Assembly: GCF_010668395.1 (NCBI RefSeq)
Contig: NZ_WUEY01000007.1
Coordinates: forward strand, 186,001-250,000
Source: Martinezella lusitana
GTDB taxonomy: Bacteria > Pseudomonadota > Alphaproteobacteria > Rhizobiales > Rhizobiaceae
Length of the DNA stretch: 64,000 bases
Reading direction: 5' to 3'
Each line of letters begins with the position of its first letter. The first letter of the stretch is position 1. Made by a program: the position numbers and the translations under genes. Of the stretch, positions 54,399-62,858 are shown piece by piece. A model generated the notes under the pieces. The model worked only from the letters and a program-made list of their open reading frames with translations. It had not been told where the DNA came from and did not search any database.

Positions 54399-55664
54399 TC
54401 AGCCGTCGACGTGAACGACGGACGTGTCTCGTTCCAGGTAAGTCTGGTCGATCTTCGGCAGCGGCACATCGTCAATTGCAGCCTCGAAGGCTTTCAGGCG
54501 CTTGTGGATCGACAGCAGCTCGATGATCGTCGTCCAGGAGCTGACGAGATACTGGAAGGAATTGCTGACCTGGCCGAACGCCGTGGCGATCTGCTGCCAG
54601 ATACCGAGCGTGATCTTGTGGGCAACGAAGGTCGGCACCAGCACGAAATACAGGAAGATCGCATCGATCTGGCCGTATGAATAACGCGCGACGTTGAAAT
54701 ACGCGTAGTGAAAATACATGCGGAAATAGTTACGCCGAACGTTGGAGAAGAGCTCCTTCACGGTGGGCGGCTGTGCGCGATCCTCGCGATCCTCGCCGTA
54801 GACAAGTTCCTTGCGGTAGGCTGCCTCGACGCGCTGGTTGCGGAAGTTCAATCCCGGCAGCTTGATCCCGAAGAGCGCAAGCAGGAAGGTGCCGAACACC
54901 GACCAGATCAGCGCAAGCCAAACAAGCGAATACGGGATGGCGCCGATGATCGGCAGATCGGTCACATATTTCGACAGTTCCAGCAGGATCGGCAGGAAGA
55001 CGATGAGCGTCATGACGGAGCCGATCAGGCTGACGCCAAGCCCTTCGAGGTTGGTGGCAAAGCGCATGGTGTCCTCCTGGACACGCTGCGATGCACCTTC
55101 GATGTGGCGAAGCTTTTCCCATTTCGACATGTAGAAATTGTTCATCGCCCAACGCCAGCGGAAGAGATAGTGGCTCAGGAAGAACGATGAAACAACGCTC
55201 ACCGCTACGCCCACCATACCGAGCTGCGTGAACGCCCAGAGCAATCCATAGAAATCCCCATCCGTGACGCCAGGCTTTCCGCCGAGGGCATTCTGCAGAA
55301 GGTCAAAGAAAGGCCTGCGCCATACGTTTACCGCCACGTCGATCTGAACACCGAAGTAGGTGATGAAGACGATGAAAGCAGACCCCCATACCGACCAGAC
55401 GACCCAGGGGTTGCTCTTCGAAACCACATGCCAGAAGCCGCAAAAGACGGCAGCGGCGAGGATAAAGTAAATATAAAACAGGAAATTGCTGGGAGCAGCA
55501 AAAAATGCCGCCCCGACCGGCTGCTGCTCTTCCGGCAGCGGCGGATAGCCCATGGACGCAACGATATTTGCGCCGACGAGATACCACAGGAAGACGCAGA
55601 CGAGCGCCCAGACGACCGCTGAGGAAAAGAACAATCTCGGATTCGGGAAGAAAGAATGGAACAC
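54399..55664 (-). CDS. bacA: BacA/SbmA-family peptide transporter
   Basis: An inner-membrane, proton-driven importer of peptides. In rhizobia it is needed for survival with legume NCR peptides and for very-long-chain fatty acids in lipid A. The 421-residue length from GTG 55664 equals that of S. meliloti BacA (about 420). It opens FHSFFPNPRLFF, with RHIEGASQRVQEDTMRF, LPGLNFRNQRVEAAYRKELVYGED and NSFQYLVSSWTTIIELLSIHKRL all family-typical. An ATG at 55700 would give a longer form, but the family start fits 55664. It ends at a bidirectional terminator. Confidence 0.93.
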   Translation of the reverse strand: MFHSFFPNPRLFFSSAVVWALVCVFLWYLVGANIVASMGYPPLPEEQQPVGAAFFAAPSNFLFYIYFILAAAVFCGFWHVVSKSNPWVVWSVWGSAFIVFITYFGVQIDVAVNVWRRPFFDLLQNALGGKPGVTDGDFYGLLWAFTQLGMVGVAVSVVSSFFLSHYLFRWRWAMNNFYMSKWEKLRHIEGASQRVQEDTMRFATNLEGLGVSLIGSVMTLIVFLPILLELSKYVTDLPIIGAIPYSLVWLALIWSVFGTFLLALFGIKLPGLNFRNQRVEAAYRKELVYGEDREDRAQPPTVKELFSNVRRNYFRMYFHYAYFNVARYSYGQIDAIFLYFVLVPTFVAHKITLGIWQQIATAFGQVSNSFQYLVSSWTTIIELLSIHKRLKAFEAAIDDVPLPKIDQTYLERDTSVVHVDG

Positions 55665-55976
55665 GACGGTTAGGCTTCCTGTTGGTTCGAACGACCACAA
55701 ATGACGTCAATTTGCGGCGAGCCTAGGACAGTTCGCCGGGAGCGGCAACCGGCGGTGACCTATTCTTACGTAGATGTAATCGCTTATCCCATGATCGTGA
55801 TGCAGTTGTTCAGCAACGAATTTTCACCCATTGGATGAGTTCCCTCCCCATTTGAGCGACCCTTTCGGCAATTGTCGGTGTCGATAAGTCGCCCTCTTGC
55901 AGAATACTATCTTACGATATATATCGTACGACATGACGAACGATATAAACCCTCACACTTCACAAGGAGAAACGAT
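55665..55976. other. Intergenic region between bacA and padR
   Basis: A 312-base divergent gap. It holds the padR operator palindrome near its right end and otherwise shows no gene. Confidence 0.5.
55913..55928. promoter_or_regulatory. Palindromic operator upstream of padR
   Basis: TACGATATATATCGTA is a perfect 16-base palindrome, with further CGATATA repeats after it (55950-55957). It lies about 50 bases before the first padR start and is the likely self-binding site of the PadR protein. Confidence 0.6.
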
Positions 55977-56136
55977 ATGAGAGGTTTCAGAGATCGCATG
56001 TTCGGAGATGGCTTTGACATGGTCGAGGCATATATCCTACGACATGGCCGAGACCGTGAATCGCGCGGCGAGCACAGGAGAGACTTCATGAGAGGCTTCA
56101 AGGGCGGCATGTTCGGCGGCGGGTTTCGCACCGGCC
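55917..56136. repeat. 111-bp in-frame tandem duplication at the padR start
   Basis: ATATATCGTACGACATG (from 55919) recurs as ATATATCCTACGACATG (from 56030), and ATGAGAGG..TTC..CATGTTCGG (from 55977) recurs from 56088, both at exactly 111 bases. Each copy contains a ribosome site (AAGGAG, AGGAG) and an ATG. The middle portions have diverged. The offset is a multiple of three, so the coding frame continues. Confidence 0.75.
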
Positions 56137-56672
56137 GCAAGTTCGATGCGGCCGACCTGCAGCTCATCATCCTCGCCCTGCTTTCCGAGCAGCCGCGCCA
56201 TGGCTATGAACTGATCAAGACTTTCGAGGAGCGCTCCGGCGGCTTCTACGTGCCGAGCCCAGGCGTGATTTACCCCGCCCTCACCTATCTGGAAGAGACC
56301 GGGCAGACGGAAGTCGAGGTGAGCGGAACGAAGAAACTCTACCGCATCACCGAAAGCGGCCAGAAGCGCGTCGACGATAACCGCGACCTGGTTGAGGTGA
56401 CGCTCGCCAAGCTCGCCTCCATCGGCGAGAAGATGGCCCGCGTCCGCGAGGTTTTCGATGGCGGTGACGACGACGGCCGGGATAGCCCGTTCGATCGGCA
56501 TGGCGCGGGCGACGTGCATCGCGCTCGCCATCTTCTCCGCTCCGCACTTCGCTCGAAGTTCCCTTGGAGCAAGGCCGAGGGTGCGCGCATCGCGGCAATC
56601 CTCGAGCGCGCAGCCGCCGATATCATTCGCGGTGAGACGAAGGCCGGCGGAGAGCCGAAGACGGACGACTAA
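55977..56672 (+). CDS. PadR-family transcriptional regulator
   Basis: A winged-helix repressor. The core begins LQLIILALLSEQPRHGYELIKTFEERSGGFYVPSPGVIYPALTYLEETGQTEVE, the classic PadR N-domain; the C-terminal helices dimerise. From the first ATG (55977) the protein has 231 residues; from the second ATG (56088), which has an equally good ribosome site (AGGAGAG), it has 194, the usual length. The first 37 codons arise from a tandem duplication of the promoter-start region. The AT-rich palindrome upstream is its probable operator. Targets are unknown. Confidence 0.88.
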   Translation: MRGFRDRMFGDGFDMVEAYILRHGRDRESRGEHRRDFMRGFKGGMFGGGFRTGRKFDAADLQLIILALLSEQPRHGYELIKTFEERSGGFYVPSPGVIYPALTYLEETGQTEVEVSGTKKLYRITESGQKRVDDNRDLVEVTLAKLASIGEKMARVREVFDGGDDDGRDSPFDRHGAGDVHRARHLLRSALRSKFPWSKAEGARIAAILERAAADIIRGETKAGGEPKTDD

Positions 56673-56681
56673 GCGGAGACG

Positions 56682-57434
56682 TCAGGCGTCCGGCAAGGTC
56701 AGGATGACCGGCCCGTTGCGGGTGGCAATGATCGTATGTTCGTACTGGACCGTGGGTGCCTGCGGATCGGCATAGAGCGTCCATGCGTCGTCGCCACCCT
56801 CTGCCCAGCTCGCGCCGAGCGAAAGAAACGGCTCGACGGTGAAAACCAGGCCGTCCTCCATGATCCTGTCCTCGGAAGGGTCCGCCCAGGTGGAAACCTC
56901 GGCGGGCTCTTCGTGCAGCGAACGGCCGATGCCGTGGCTCGCCAGATTGGCGATCAGCGTATAGCGGTTCTTTTGCGCAAAGGCGCCGACGGCCTGCCCG
57001 ATCTTCGCAAGCGGCGTACCGCTGCGCACCTGATTGAGACCGACCCAGAGCGCCCGCTTGCCGTCCCGGCAGAGGCGTTCGATCTTCGGCTTGACGGGCG
57101 GCACGGCGAAGGATGCGCCCGTATCGGAAAAGAAGCCGTCCTTCTCGGCCGAAACGTCGAGATTGACCAGATCTCCCGCCCGGATGATGCGCGGGCCGGG
57201 AATGCCGTGGGCCACTTCCTCGTTGACGCTGATGCAGGTCGCGCCGGGGAACTTGTAGACCAGCTCCGGCGCCGATTGCGCGCCGGCATCTTCCAGCACC
57301 TTGCGGCCGATCGCATCCAACTCCAGCGTGGTGATGCCCGGTTCGAGCGCAGCGGCCATGGCCTGCAGCGCATTGGCGCAGATGCGGCCGATCTCTTTCA
57401 GCTTTGTCAGTTCTTCTTCGGTCGAGACGATCAT
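56682..57434 (-). CDS. map: Methionine aminopeptidase, type I
   Basis: Removes the N-terminal methionine from new proteins. 250 residues in the pita-bread fold. The five metal ligands are present: Asp93 and Asp104 (NLDVSAEKDGFFSDTG), His167 (SHGIGRSLHEEP), Glu201 (TVEPFL) and Glu232 (QYEHTI), with the substrate His76 (EEVAHGIPG). It converges with padR (stop 9 bases apart). GGAAG precedes the ATG. It may be a second map copy, since rhizobia often have two. Confidence 0.96.
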   Translation of the reverse strand: MIVSTEEELTKLKEIGRICANALQAMAAALEPGITTLELDAIGRKVLEDAGAQSAPELVYKFPGATCISVNEEVAHGIPGPRIIRAGDLVNLDVSAEKDGFFSDTGASFAVPPVKPKIERLCRDGKRALWVGLNQVRSGTPLAKIGQAVGAFAQKNRYTLIANLASHGIGRSLHEEPAEVSTWADPSEDRIMEDGLVFTVEPFLSLGASWAEGGDDAWTLYADPQAPTVQYEHTIIATRNGPVILTLPDA

Positions 57435-57573
57435 TTACGGCTTCCGGCACTGTCGCGCCCTGCACAACGGTTCTGCAGGAGGCGTAAGCTCGCTTTCGCC
57501 TCTTCGCTCCGCGCAGTCAATGGCTTTCTGGAGCTTTCCGCCAGATAGCGCGACTTTCACGCTCCCAAAGACA

Positions 57574-58086
57574 TCAGGAACGCGGGTCGTCCGACAGCAA
57601 CGCCCAGCGTTCGTGATCGCACCAGACGCCGCCGATCTTCAGGTATTTGGGCGAGAACCCTTCCTTGCGGAAGCCCAGCCTCTTCACAAGCGCGATGGAC
57701 GGGCCGTTTGCCGGCTGGATATTCGCCTCCAGTCGATGCAGGCCGACGGCATCGAACGCATGATCCACCGCCAGGCGGACCGCCTCCGTCATCAAGCCGC
57801 GACCGGCAAAGCCCACCATGCCGTGATAACCGAGAAAGGCGCTGCGGAAGCCGCCCCAAACCATCTGGCTGATATTGACCACGCCGACGATACCGCCGGA
57901 GCCTGGATCGCGCGCCACCAGCCCTATGTTCGGGCCGGTGATCGTCTGGCCGAACCATGCGTCGAAACCGTCGCGATCAAGGAAGGGATAGGCCCATGGT
58001 GCATGATGGATGCGGCTGGCGATGTTGGCTGCGATCAGGTCGTCGGCATCCGATTGCCTGACCGGCGCGATGATCACTTGCGGCAT
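57574..58086 (-). CDS. RimJ/RimL-type GNAT acetyltransferase
   Basis: A 170-residue N-acetyltransferase of the ribosomal-protein alanine acetyltransferase type: GIVGVVNISQMVWGGFRSAFLGYHGMVGFAGRGLMTEAVRLAVDHAFDAVGLHRLEANIQPANGPSIALVKRLGFRKEG. The motif A (VGFAGRGLMTEAV) and the EANIQPANGPS segment are typical. GAAGGAGAG precedes the ATG. Its actual substrate is not known. Confidence 0.9.
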   Translation of the reverse strand: MPQVIIAPVRQSDADDLIAANIASRIHHAPWAYPFLDRDGFDAWFGQTITGPNIGLVARDPGSGGIVGVVNISQMVWGGFRSAFLGYHGMVGFAGRGLMTEAVRLAVDHAFDAVGLHRLEANIQPANGPSIALVKRLGFRKEGFSPKYLKIGGVWCDHERWALLSDDPRS

Positions 58087-58136
58087 GGCTCGCTCTCCTT
58101 CCCCGACGAGCGAGCCTTAGCAAATCGAATCCGAAA

Positions 58137-58565
58137 TCAAAAGCTTCGCTGAAAGAACGGAATCATTTTACGAACCGCTTCATAGCGAAGATAAAGTCCG
58201 CCCCAGGCGATCACGCCGACATAGACGCCGAACAACAAATGCGAAAAGATCGGGCTGCCGACCCGCAGATGGGTCGCGATCGCACCGCCGAGAAGGCCGG
58301 TCAGCAGGATCGCACCGAGGACGGAAGTCCTCGGGATCGCATAGAGAATGGCACAGCCGAGTGTGATGACGCCGAGCAGCCGCGCAAGTGCTGGATCGGC
58401 GGAGTAGCCGAGCCCCGCCATCGTCTCCGTGACGACGGGAAGCGGAACGAGCTTGATCACGCCATCCAACACAAGGAAGGCAACGATGAGCCCGCTGAGG
58501 ATCGTGCCGGCCACGCGCTGGGCCCGCGTGGCCGAAGATGAAGATGAATCGACTGCATAAGACAT
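58137..58565 (-). CDS. DoxX-family membrane protein
   Basis: A 142-residue protein with four membrane helices (IVAFLVLDGVIKLV, LLGVITLGCAILYAIP, LGAILLTGLLGGAIATHLR, LLFGVYVGVIAWGGLYL) matching the DoxX-like pattern, with the loop GLGYSADPALARLLGV. These proteins are of unknown role. GGGGGAT precedes the ATG. It lies between the GNAT and AHSA1 genes on the same strand, with 50- and 30-base gaps, so the group may be co-transcribed. Confidence 0.8.
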   Translation of the reverse strand: MSYAVDSSSSSATRAQRVAGTILSGLIVAFLVLDGVIKLVPLPVVTETMAGLGYSADPALARLLGVITLGCAILYAIPRTSVLGAILLTGLLGGAIATHLRVGSPIFSHLLFGVYVGVIAWGGLYLRYEAVRKMIPFFQRSF

Positions 58566-58595
58566 GTTCGTATCCCCCGGAATTGAATCGCAAAT

Positions 58596-59066
58596 TCAGA
58601 TCTTGGCCGCCAGCGCGGCGAGCTGATCGGCACACTGGCCCCACCCCTCATGGAAGCCCATCTTCTCATGCGTCTCGCGATCCTCGGCCGACCAATGCAG
58701 GACCGTGGCCGTGTAGCGGGTCTTGCCGCCGCCGAGATCGTCAAGCTGGATCGTCGCCGTCATGAAAGGCTTTGCCGACGGCACCCAGGCGCTGGTAAAG
58801 GCATCGGTGAAAACGATCCGTTCGTTGGGAACGACCTCCAGATACACGCCGTTGCCAGGATAATCCTCGCCCTCGGGGCTGCGCATGGTGACCGAACTCG
58901 AACCGCCTGCGCGAACGTCGATCGTTGCCGCGGATACCGTCCACGGCAGCGGCGCAAACCATTGCTTGAGAAGTTCTTGCTCCGTCCAGCAGCGGAAGAT
59001 TTTTTCGCGCGGCGCGTCGATGACACGAGTCAACGAGAGTTCGTGGCGCTGGGTCTGCTCAGTCAT
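58596..59066 (-). CDS. AHSA1/SRPBCC-family protein
   Basis: A 156-residue START-like protein: ELSLTRVIDAPREKIFRCWTEQELLKQWFAPLPWTV, then FTDAFTSAWVPSAKPFMTATIQLDDLGGGKTRYTATVLHWSAEDRETHEKMGFHEGWGQCADQLAALA. It matches the activator-of-Hsp90 (AHSA1) group. Such proteins are common next to ECF42 sigma and DGPF genes, and this one lies 90 bases after that pair, so it is part of the same module. AGGAACAGG precedes the ATG. Confidence 0.88.
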   Translation of the reverse strand: MTEQTQRHELSLTRVIDAPREKIFRCWTEQELLKQWFAPLPWTVSAATIDVRAGGSSSVTMRSPEGEDYPGNGVYLEVVPNERIVFTDAFTSAWVPSAKPFMTATIQLDDLGGGKTRYTATVLHWSAEDRETHEKMGFHEGWGQCADQLAALAAKI

Positions 59067-59156
59067 GTTCCTGTTCCTCTTCTGGTGCGACGGGGCCTGT
59101 GCTCCAAGGACGCTCGTGGTTGCCGCTTCCCGACAGCCCGGGAACGAGTTTTCCGA

Positions 59157-60413
59157 TTATTTCGTAGCGACAACAGCATCCGCGCTCAGTCGATCGAGCT
59201 GATGGCGGATATGGGCGGCTTCAGCAGGCGAGCGCGCCAGTGCGATTGCCCTGTCAAAGGCGACATGAGCCTCCTGCGGCCGGTTCAATTGCACCAGCAG
59301 GCCACCCCTTACGCCGTGAAAATAAAAATAGCTGTCGAGCTGTTCCTGCAGCGGCGCTATCAGTGCAAGAGCCGCCTCCGGCCCCTTCAATTTGGAAAGA
59401 GCGACGGCGCGATTGAGCGTGACGACCGGAGACGGCGCCAACCTTTCCAGCGTCTGATAAAGCAGGTCGATCTCTTCCCAGTCCGTCTCCACGGCACGTT
59501 TTGCCCTGGAATGCAGCGCCGCGATCGCCGCCTGCACCTGATAGGGACCAGGCCGGCGATGGCGGATCGCCTTGTCGAGAAGAGCAAGCGCCTCGTCGAT
59601 CAGTGCCCGGTCCCACAGCGAGCGGTCTTGCTCTTCCAGAAGGATGATCTGCCCGTCGGCATCGAAGCGTGCCGCCTTGCGCGATTGCTGCAGCAGCATC
59701 AGTGCCAGCAACGCCATGGTCTCCGGCTCGGACGGAAAGATCCGCAAAAGCAGCCGGCCGAGCCGGATCGCCTCGTCGGCGAAAGCGGCGGCCTCTCGAT
59801 GCGTTCCGCCGGCCGAATAGCCTTCATTGTAGATGAGGTAGATCATGGCGCTGACAAGCGTCAGCCGCTCGCTGCGTTCGACGGCGCCCGGCGTCTCGAA
59901 AGGCACGCCGGCGGCGGCCACGCGCGCTTTCGCCCGCGTGATGCGCTGTTCCATCGCGCTGTCGCCGACCAGAAATGCTCGAGCGATCTGCGGCACCGAA
60001 AGGCCTGAGACGATACGCAGCGCCAGAGCGATCTGCTGCGTCGCCGGCAAGTCCGGATGGCAGCAGATGAACAGCAGCCTCAGAATATCGTCACGGTATC
60101 CGGAACCGTCGAGACGCTCGGCCAGATCGCTCTCGGCATCGCCCGTATCGGAGATCGTCTCTTCGTCCGGCAGGCTCTGCAATCTCGCCTGCTTGCGCGT
60201 GGTGTCGATGCCGCTGTTGCGGCCGACGAAGATCAGCCAGGCCGCCGGGTCGCGCGGCGGCCCCTTGTCGGGCCAGGTCTTCAGCGCCCTGAGGCAAGCC
60301 TCCTGAAAGGCCTCCTCGGCAATATCGAGATTGCGGAAATAGCGCAGCAGCGCCCCCAGCACCTGTGGCCGGGAATTGGTGAGCGCGATGTCGATCCAGG
60401 CAAGATCCGTCAT
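59157..60413 (-). CDS. ECF42-like sigma factor with C-terminal TPR extension
   Basis: A 418-residue sigma factor, much longer than ordinary ECFs. Residues 1-180 carry region 2 (LGALLRYFRNLDIAEEAFQEACLRALKTWPDKGPPRDPAAWLI) and region 4 (LALRIVSGLSVPQIARAFLVGDSAMEQRITRAKARV). Residues 190-410 form a TPR-like helical domain (EAAAFADEAIRLGRLLLRIFPSEPETMALLALMLLQQSRKAARF). This is the layout of group ECF42, which lacks an anti-sigma factor and is linked to DGPF proteins. It overlaps the DGPF gene by 4 bases. Confidence 0.9.
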   Translation of the reverse strand: MTDLAWIDIALTNSRPQVLGALLRYFRNLDIAEEAFQEACLRALKTWPDKGPPRDPAAWLIFVGRNSGIDTTRKQARLQSLPDEETISDTGDAESDLAERLDGSGYRDDILRLLFICCHPDLPATQQIALALRIVSGLSVPQIARAFLVGDSAMEQRITRAKARVAAAGVPFETPGAVERSERLTLVSAMIYLIYNEGYSAGGTHREAAAFADEAIRLGRLLLRIFPSEPETMALLALMLLQQSRKAARFDADGQIILLEEQDRSLWDRALIDEALALLDKAIRHRRPGPYQVQAAIAALHSRAKRAVETDWEEIDLLYQTLERLAPSPVVTLNRAVALSKLKGPEAALALIAPLQEQLDSYFYFHGVRGGLLVQLNRPQEAHVAFDRAIALARSPAEAAHIRHQLDRLSADAVVATK

Positions 60414-60784
60414 GTCGCAACCGTCCCCGGCCTGAAGGCATAAAGCGGCCGGATCTCGTAGGAACCGACGCCGGGATTGGCCTCGGCAAGCTCTTTCGAA
60501 AAGCCGATGGCTTCGTCCAGGGTTTCGAAATCGATGACATAGAAGCCCAGCAACTGCTCTTTCGTTTCGGCAAAGGGACCGTCGATGACAAGCGGCTCGT
60601 TCTTGCCCTTGCGCAAGGTCGTTGCTGCCGTCGTCGGCATGAGCCGCGCTACGGGGCCAAGCTTGCCGGCCTCTCGCAGCGGCTCCTGCACGGCGATCAG
60701 CCGCGCCATGGTTGCCTCCTCCTGCTCCTTGGACCAGGCGAACACGGTATCTTCGTCGTTGTAGCATAGGATTGCGTAGAGCAT
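60410..60784 (-). CDS. YCII/DGPF-domain protein
   Basis: A 124-residue YCII-fold protein with the namesake motif DGPFAETKEQLLGFYVIDFETLDEAI. Such proteins are the genetic partners of ECF42 sigma factors and may be their regulators or targets. AAGGAGG sets the ATG at 60784. The stop overlaps the sigma factor start (ATGA), so both are translated together. Confidence 0.92.
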   Translation of the reverse strand: MLYAILCYNDEDTVFAWSKEQEEATMARLIAVQEPLREAGKLGPVARLMPTTAATTLRKGKNEPLVIDGPFAETKEQLLGFYVIDFETLDEAIGFSKELAEANPGVGSYEIRPLYAFRPGTVAT

Positions 60785-60865
60785 GAGGACCTCCTTCTCC
60801 AGTAAAGACGAAGGAATATCATCTGCTCCGACAGGCAGCGTCAAAAATTTTGTTATGGAAAGACA

Positions 60866-61810
60866 TCAGCTGCGGCCGCGCCGGATCGCCAATGTTCCCG
60901 CTTCTGCGTCAAGTTCCGCGACGGCACCGAGCAAAATACTCGCAGGGCTGTTGCCGTGCCCGAGCGGCAGGCCGCCAAGAATCGGCACGCCTAGCTCGGC
61001 CAGATGTTCGCGCAGGATATCGATCACCGAATAACGGCGATCGAACTCGAAATCGGTGAACTGGCCGATGGCAACACCCGCCAAACCATCCAGATGGCCC
61101 GCCTTGCGCAGCATCGTCATCTGCCGATCCACCTGGCCGCGATACAAGCCAATGGCTTCGAGCAGAAGAATGGCGCCGTGCAGATCCGGCAATGCCCAGC
61201 CGGCAGATGTCGCGACCATATCGAGATTGCCGCCGATGAGCGGACCTCTGGCCGTTCCGGCGGTCGTCAGGCGGGAGGTCGGCTCTTCCAGGCGTGAATG
61301 GATGACGACGTCTTCCGTGGTCATCAGCGCCCGTCGCAGCGAATCGCGCGTATAGGGGCTGACCTCCTCTTCGTTCGGCCCGATAGAAAACGCGCCGTGA
61401 ATGCCGGCCTGACGGCAGTTCTTCAGGAGGCTGAGATGCAATGCCGTGATGTCGCTGAAACCGATGACGAACTTCGGGTCCCCACGGGCCGCCGAAAAAT
61501 CCAGTCGATCGGCGATCCGGTAGGATCCCTTGCCTCCGCGTGTGGTGAAGATCGCCCGAACATCGGGGTCGCGAAGCGCGGCATTGAGATCCGCCAGTCG
61601 CTGCTCGTCGGTGCCGGCAAGATAGTCGTGCTTGCAGAAGGCGTGCTCGCCAAAATCGACCCGCAGCCCCCAGCCCCGCAGTATTTCGGCATTCCGAAGG
61701 ACCCTGTCCTTTTCGGGCGGGCTTGCGGGCGACACAAAGCGCACCTTGTCGCCCGGCCGCAATGGCGGCGGGATCAGCAGATCGGCTTTCGGATGAGCGC
61801 GTGATTCCAT
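60866..61810 (-). CDS. LD-carboxypeptidase (S66 family)
   Basis: A 314-residue serine peptidase of the MccF/LdcA family that trims L,D-peptide bonds in murein or inactivates microcin-like compounds. The nucleophile Ser119 lies in GFSDIT. The Glu/His of the triad appear to lie in AILLLEAIGLYRGQ and GLPLGHG. There is no signal peptide. The ATG at 61810 is chosen over frames starting at 61834 or 61858. The upstream strand is open, with no clear ribosome site. Confidence 0.88.
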   Translation of the reverse strand: MESRAHPKADLLIPPPLRPGDKVRFVSPASPPEKDRVLRNAEILRGWGLRVDFGEHAFCKHDYLAGTDEQRLADLNAALRDPDVRAIFTTRGGKGSYRIADRLDFSAARGDPKFVIGFSDITALHLSLLKNCRQAGIHGAFSIGPNEEEVSPYTRDSLRRALMTTEDVVIHSRLEEPTSRLTTAGTARGPLIGGNLDMVATSAGWALPDLHGAILLLEAIGLYRGQVDRQMTMLRKAGHLDGLAGVAIGQFTDFEFDRRYSVIDILREHLAELGVPILGGLPLGHGNSPASILLGAVAELDAEAGTLAIRRGRS

Positions 61811-61871
61811 GCTGTAATCTTGGCATGAAACCATGACATTCGTCAGCCGCCAACCCACGGCTGGCGAGCCT

Positions 61872-62681
61872 TTAACTCAAGAATGAATTGACGACCGCGG
61901 TCTTTGTCGAGGCGGGCCGCCTGGCTTTGGCATCGGACGCAGGCGTCCGGCCGGCCTTCGCCTTTCCTGTCCATAACGGCAGGCCGATGGATTGCGATAC
62001 TTCCGGATCCGCAGTGAACACCGGATAGCCGCGCTCGATCAGCCGCTCGAGAATTTCGCGGTCCTTGCGGACATGCGATCGGGCAAGATTTTCCCTGTTG
62101 TAGACATGGCCGCCGGAATCGGGGTTGATGCCGGTGATAATCACTTCGGTCGCGCCGTTATAGAGCGCAAAGAGCACGGCGTTGATGCCGTTGGAGCATT
62201 TGTCGTCGGCTCCGATCTCGCTGCACTTCACGCCGCCGACCCGGTCCAGAAGCGCCATGCGCCGGTAACGATCGACGATCTCGAGCTTGTCGTAACGGTA
62301 GTTGAATGCCTCCAGCCCGTCTTGGAGCCGTTGAAACTCTTTCCGCCACAGGAGCACATAAAGCATTCTCGCCCGCTCGCCGTTCAGGACGCGGCGCACC
62401 TCGACGGCGTTGGTGTTCGTTCCTTCGATCTGGTTGAATTGAAGGAGGGTGACGTCAGGCGCCTCTATCCCCCATCCCTTCGTCACCACCTGCGATCCGT
62501 TGATGGTGATAACCCGAAAGGTGCCGTCATAACCCACCGGCTTGTGCGATATCGGCGCCGATCCGACTACGACAACCGGTCCATTGAACCGCTCGGCCAG
62601 CACCGGCGGCTCCGGTCGGGTTAGACGATACTTGATCCGCCTATAGATATGTTTCTTCAGTTCTTTCAGTCGAGCAGCCAT
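61872..62681 (-). CDS. Unknown conserved-type protein
   Basis: A 269-residue protein with a basic N-terminus, a VVVVGSAPISHKPVGYDGTFRVITINGSQVV segment that looks like a nucleotide- or sugar-nucleotide-binding beta-alpha unit, and ATEVIITGINPDSGGHVYN near the middle. No membrane segment or signal is clear, and its C-terminal tail is Lys/Ala-rich. It could be a glycosyltransferase-like or sugar-nucleotide-binding protein. I do not recognise the family, so the function is left open. Confidence 0.5.
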   Translation of the reverse strand: MAARLKELKKHIYRRIKYRLTRPEPPVLAERFNGPVVVVGSAPISHKPVGYDGTFRVITINGSQVVTKGWGIEAPDVTLLQFNQIEGTNTNAVEVRRVLNGERARMLYVLLWRKEFQRLQDGLEAFNYRYDKLEIVDRYRRMALLDRVGGVKCSEIGADDKCSNGINAVLFALYNGATEVIITGINPDSGGHVYNRENLARSHVRKDREILERLIERGYPVFTADPEVSQSIGLPLWTGKAKAGRTPASDAKARRPASTKTAVVNSFLS

Positions 62682-62858
62682 TACACGCTTTGTCGTCTCT
62701 CAGAAGGTTCCCGTTCCCTGGGGAATCGATCCCGCGAAGTGCGATTCGGAATCGACTCCCGAACCACGGACGACATGAGTATCGCTGTGTTTTCTTATAT
62801 AAGCAAAATAAAGAAATCTTACACGATATAACCTATGGTGAGCATCGACACCGCGCCG

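Noticed and set aside
62721..62760. Short direct repeats GGAATCGA at 62722 and 62748
   Set aside because: Only 8 bases match exactly and there are no further copies, so this is too weak to call a repeat element.
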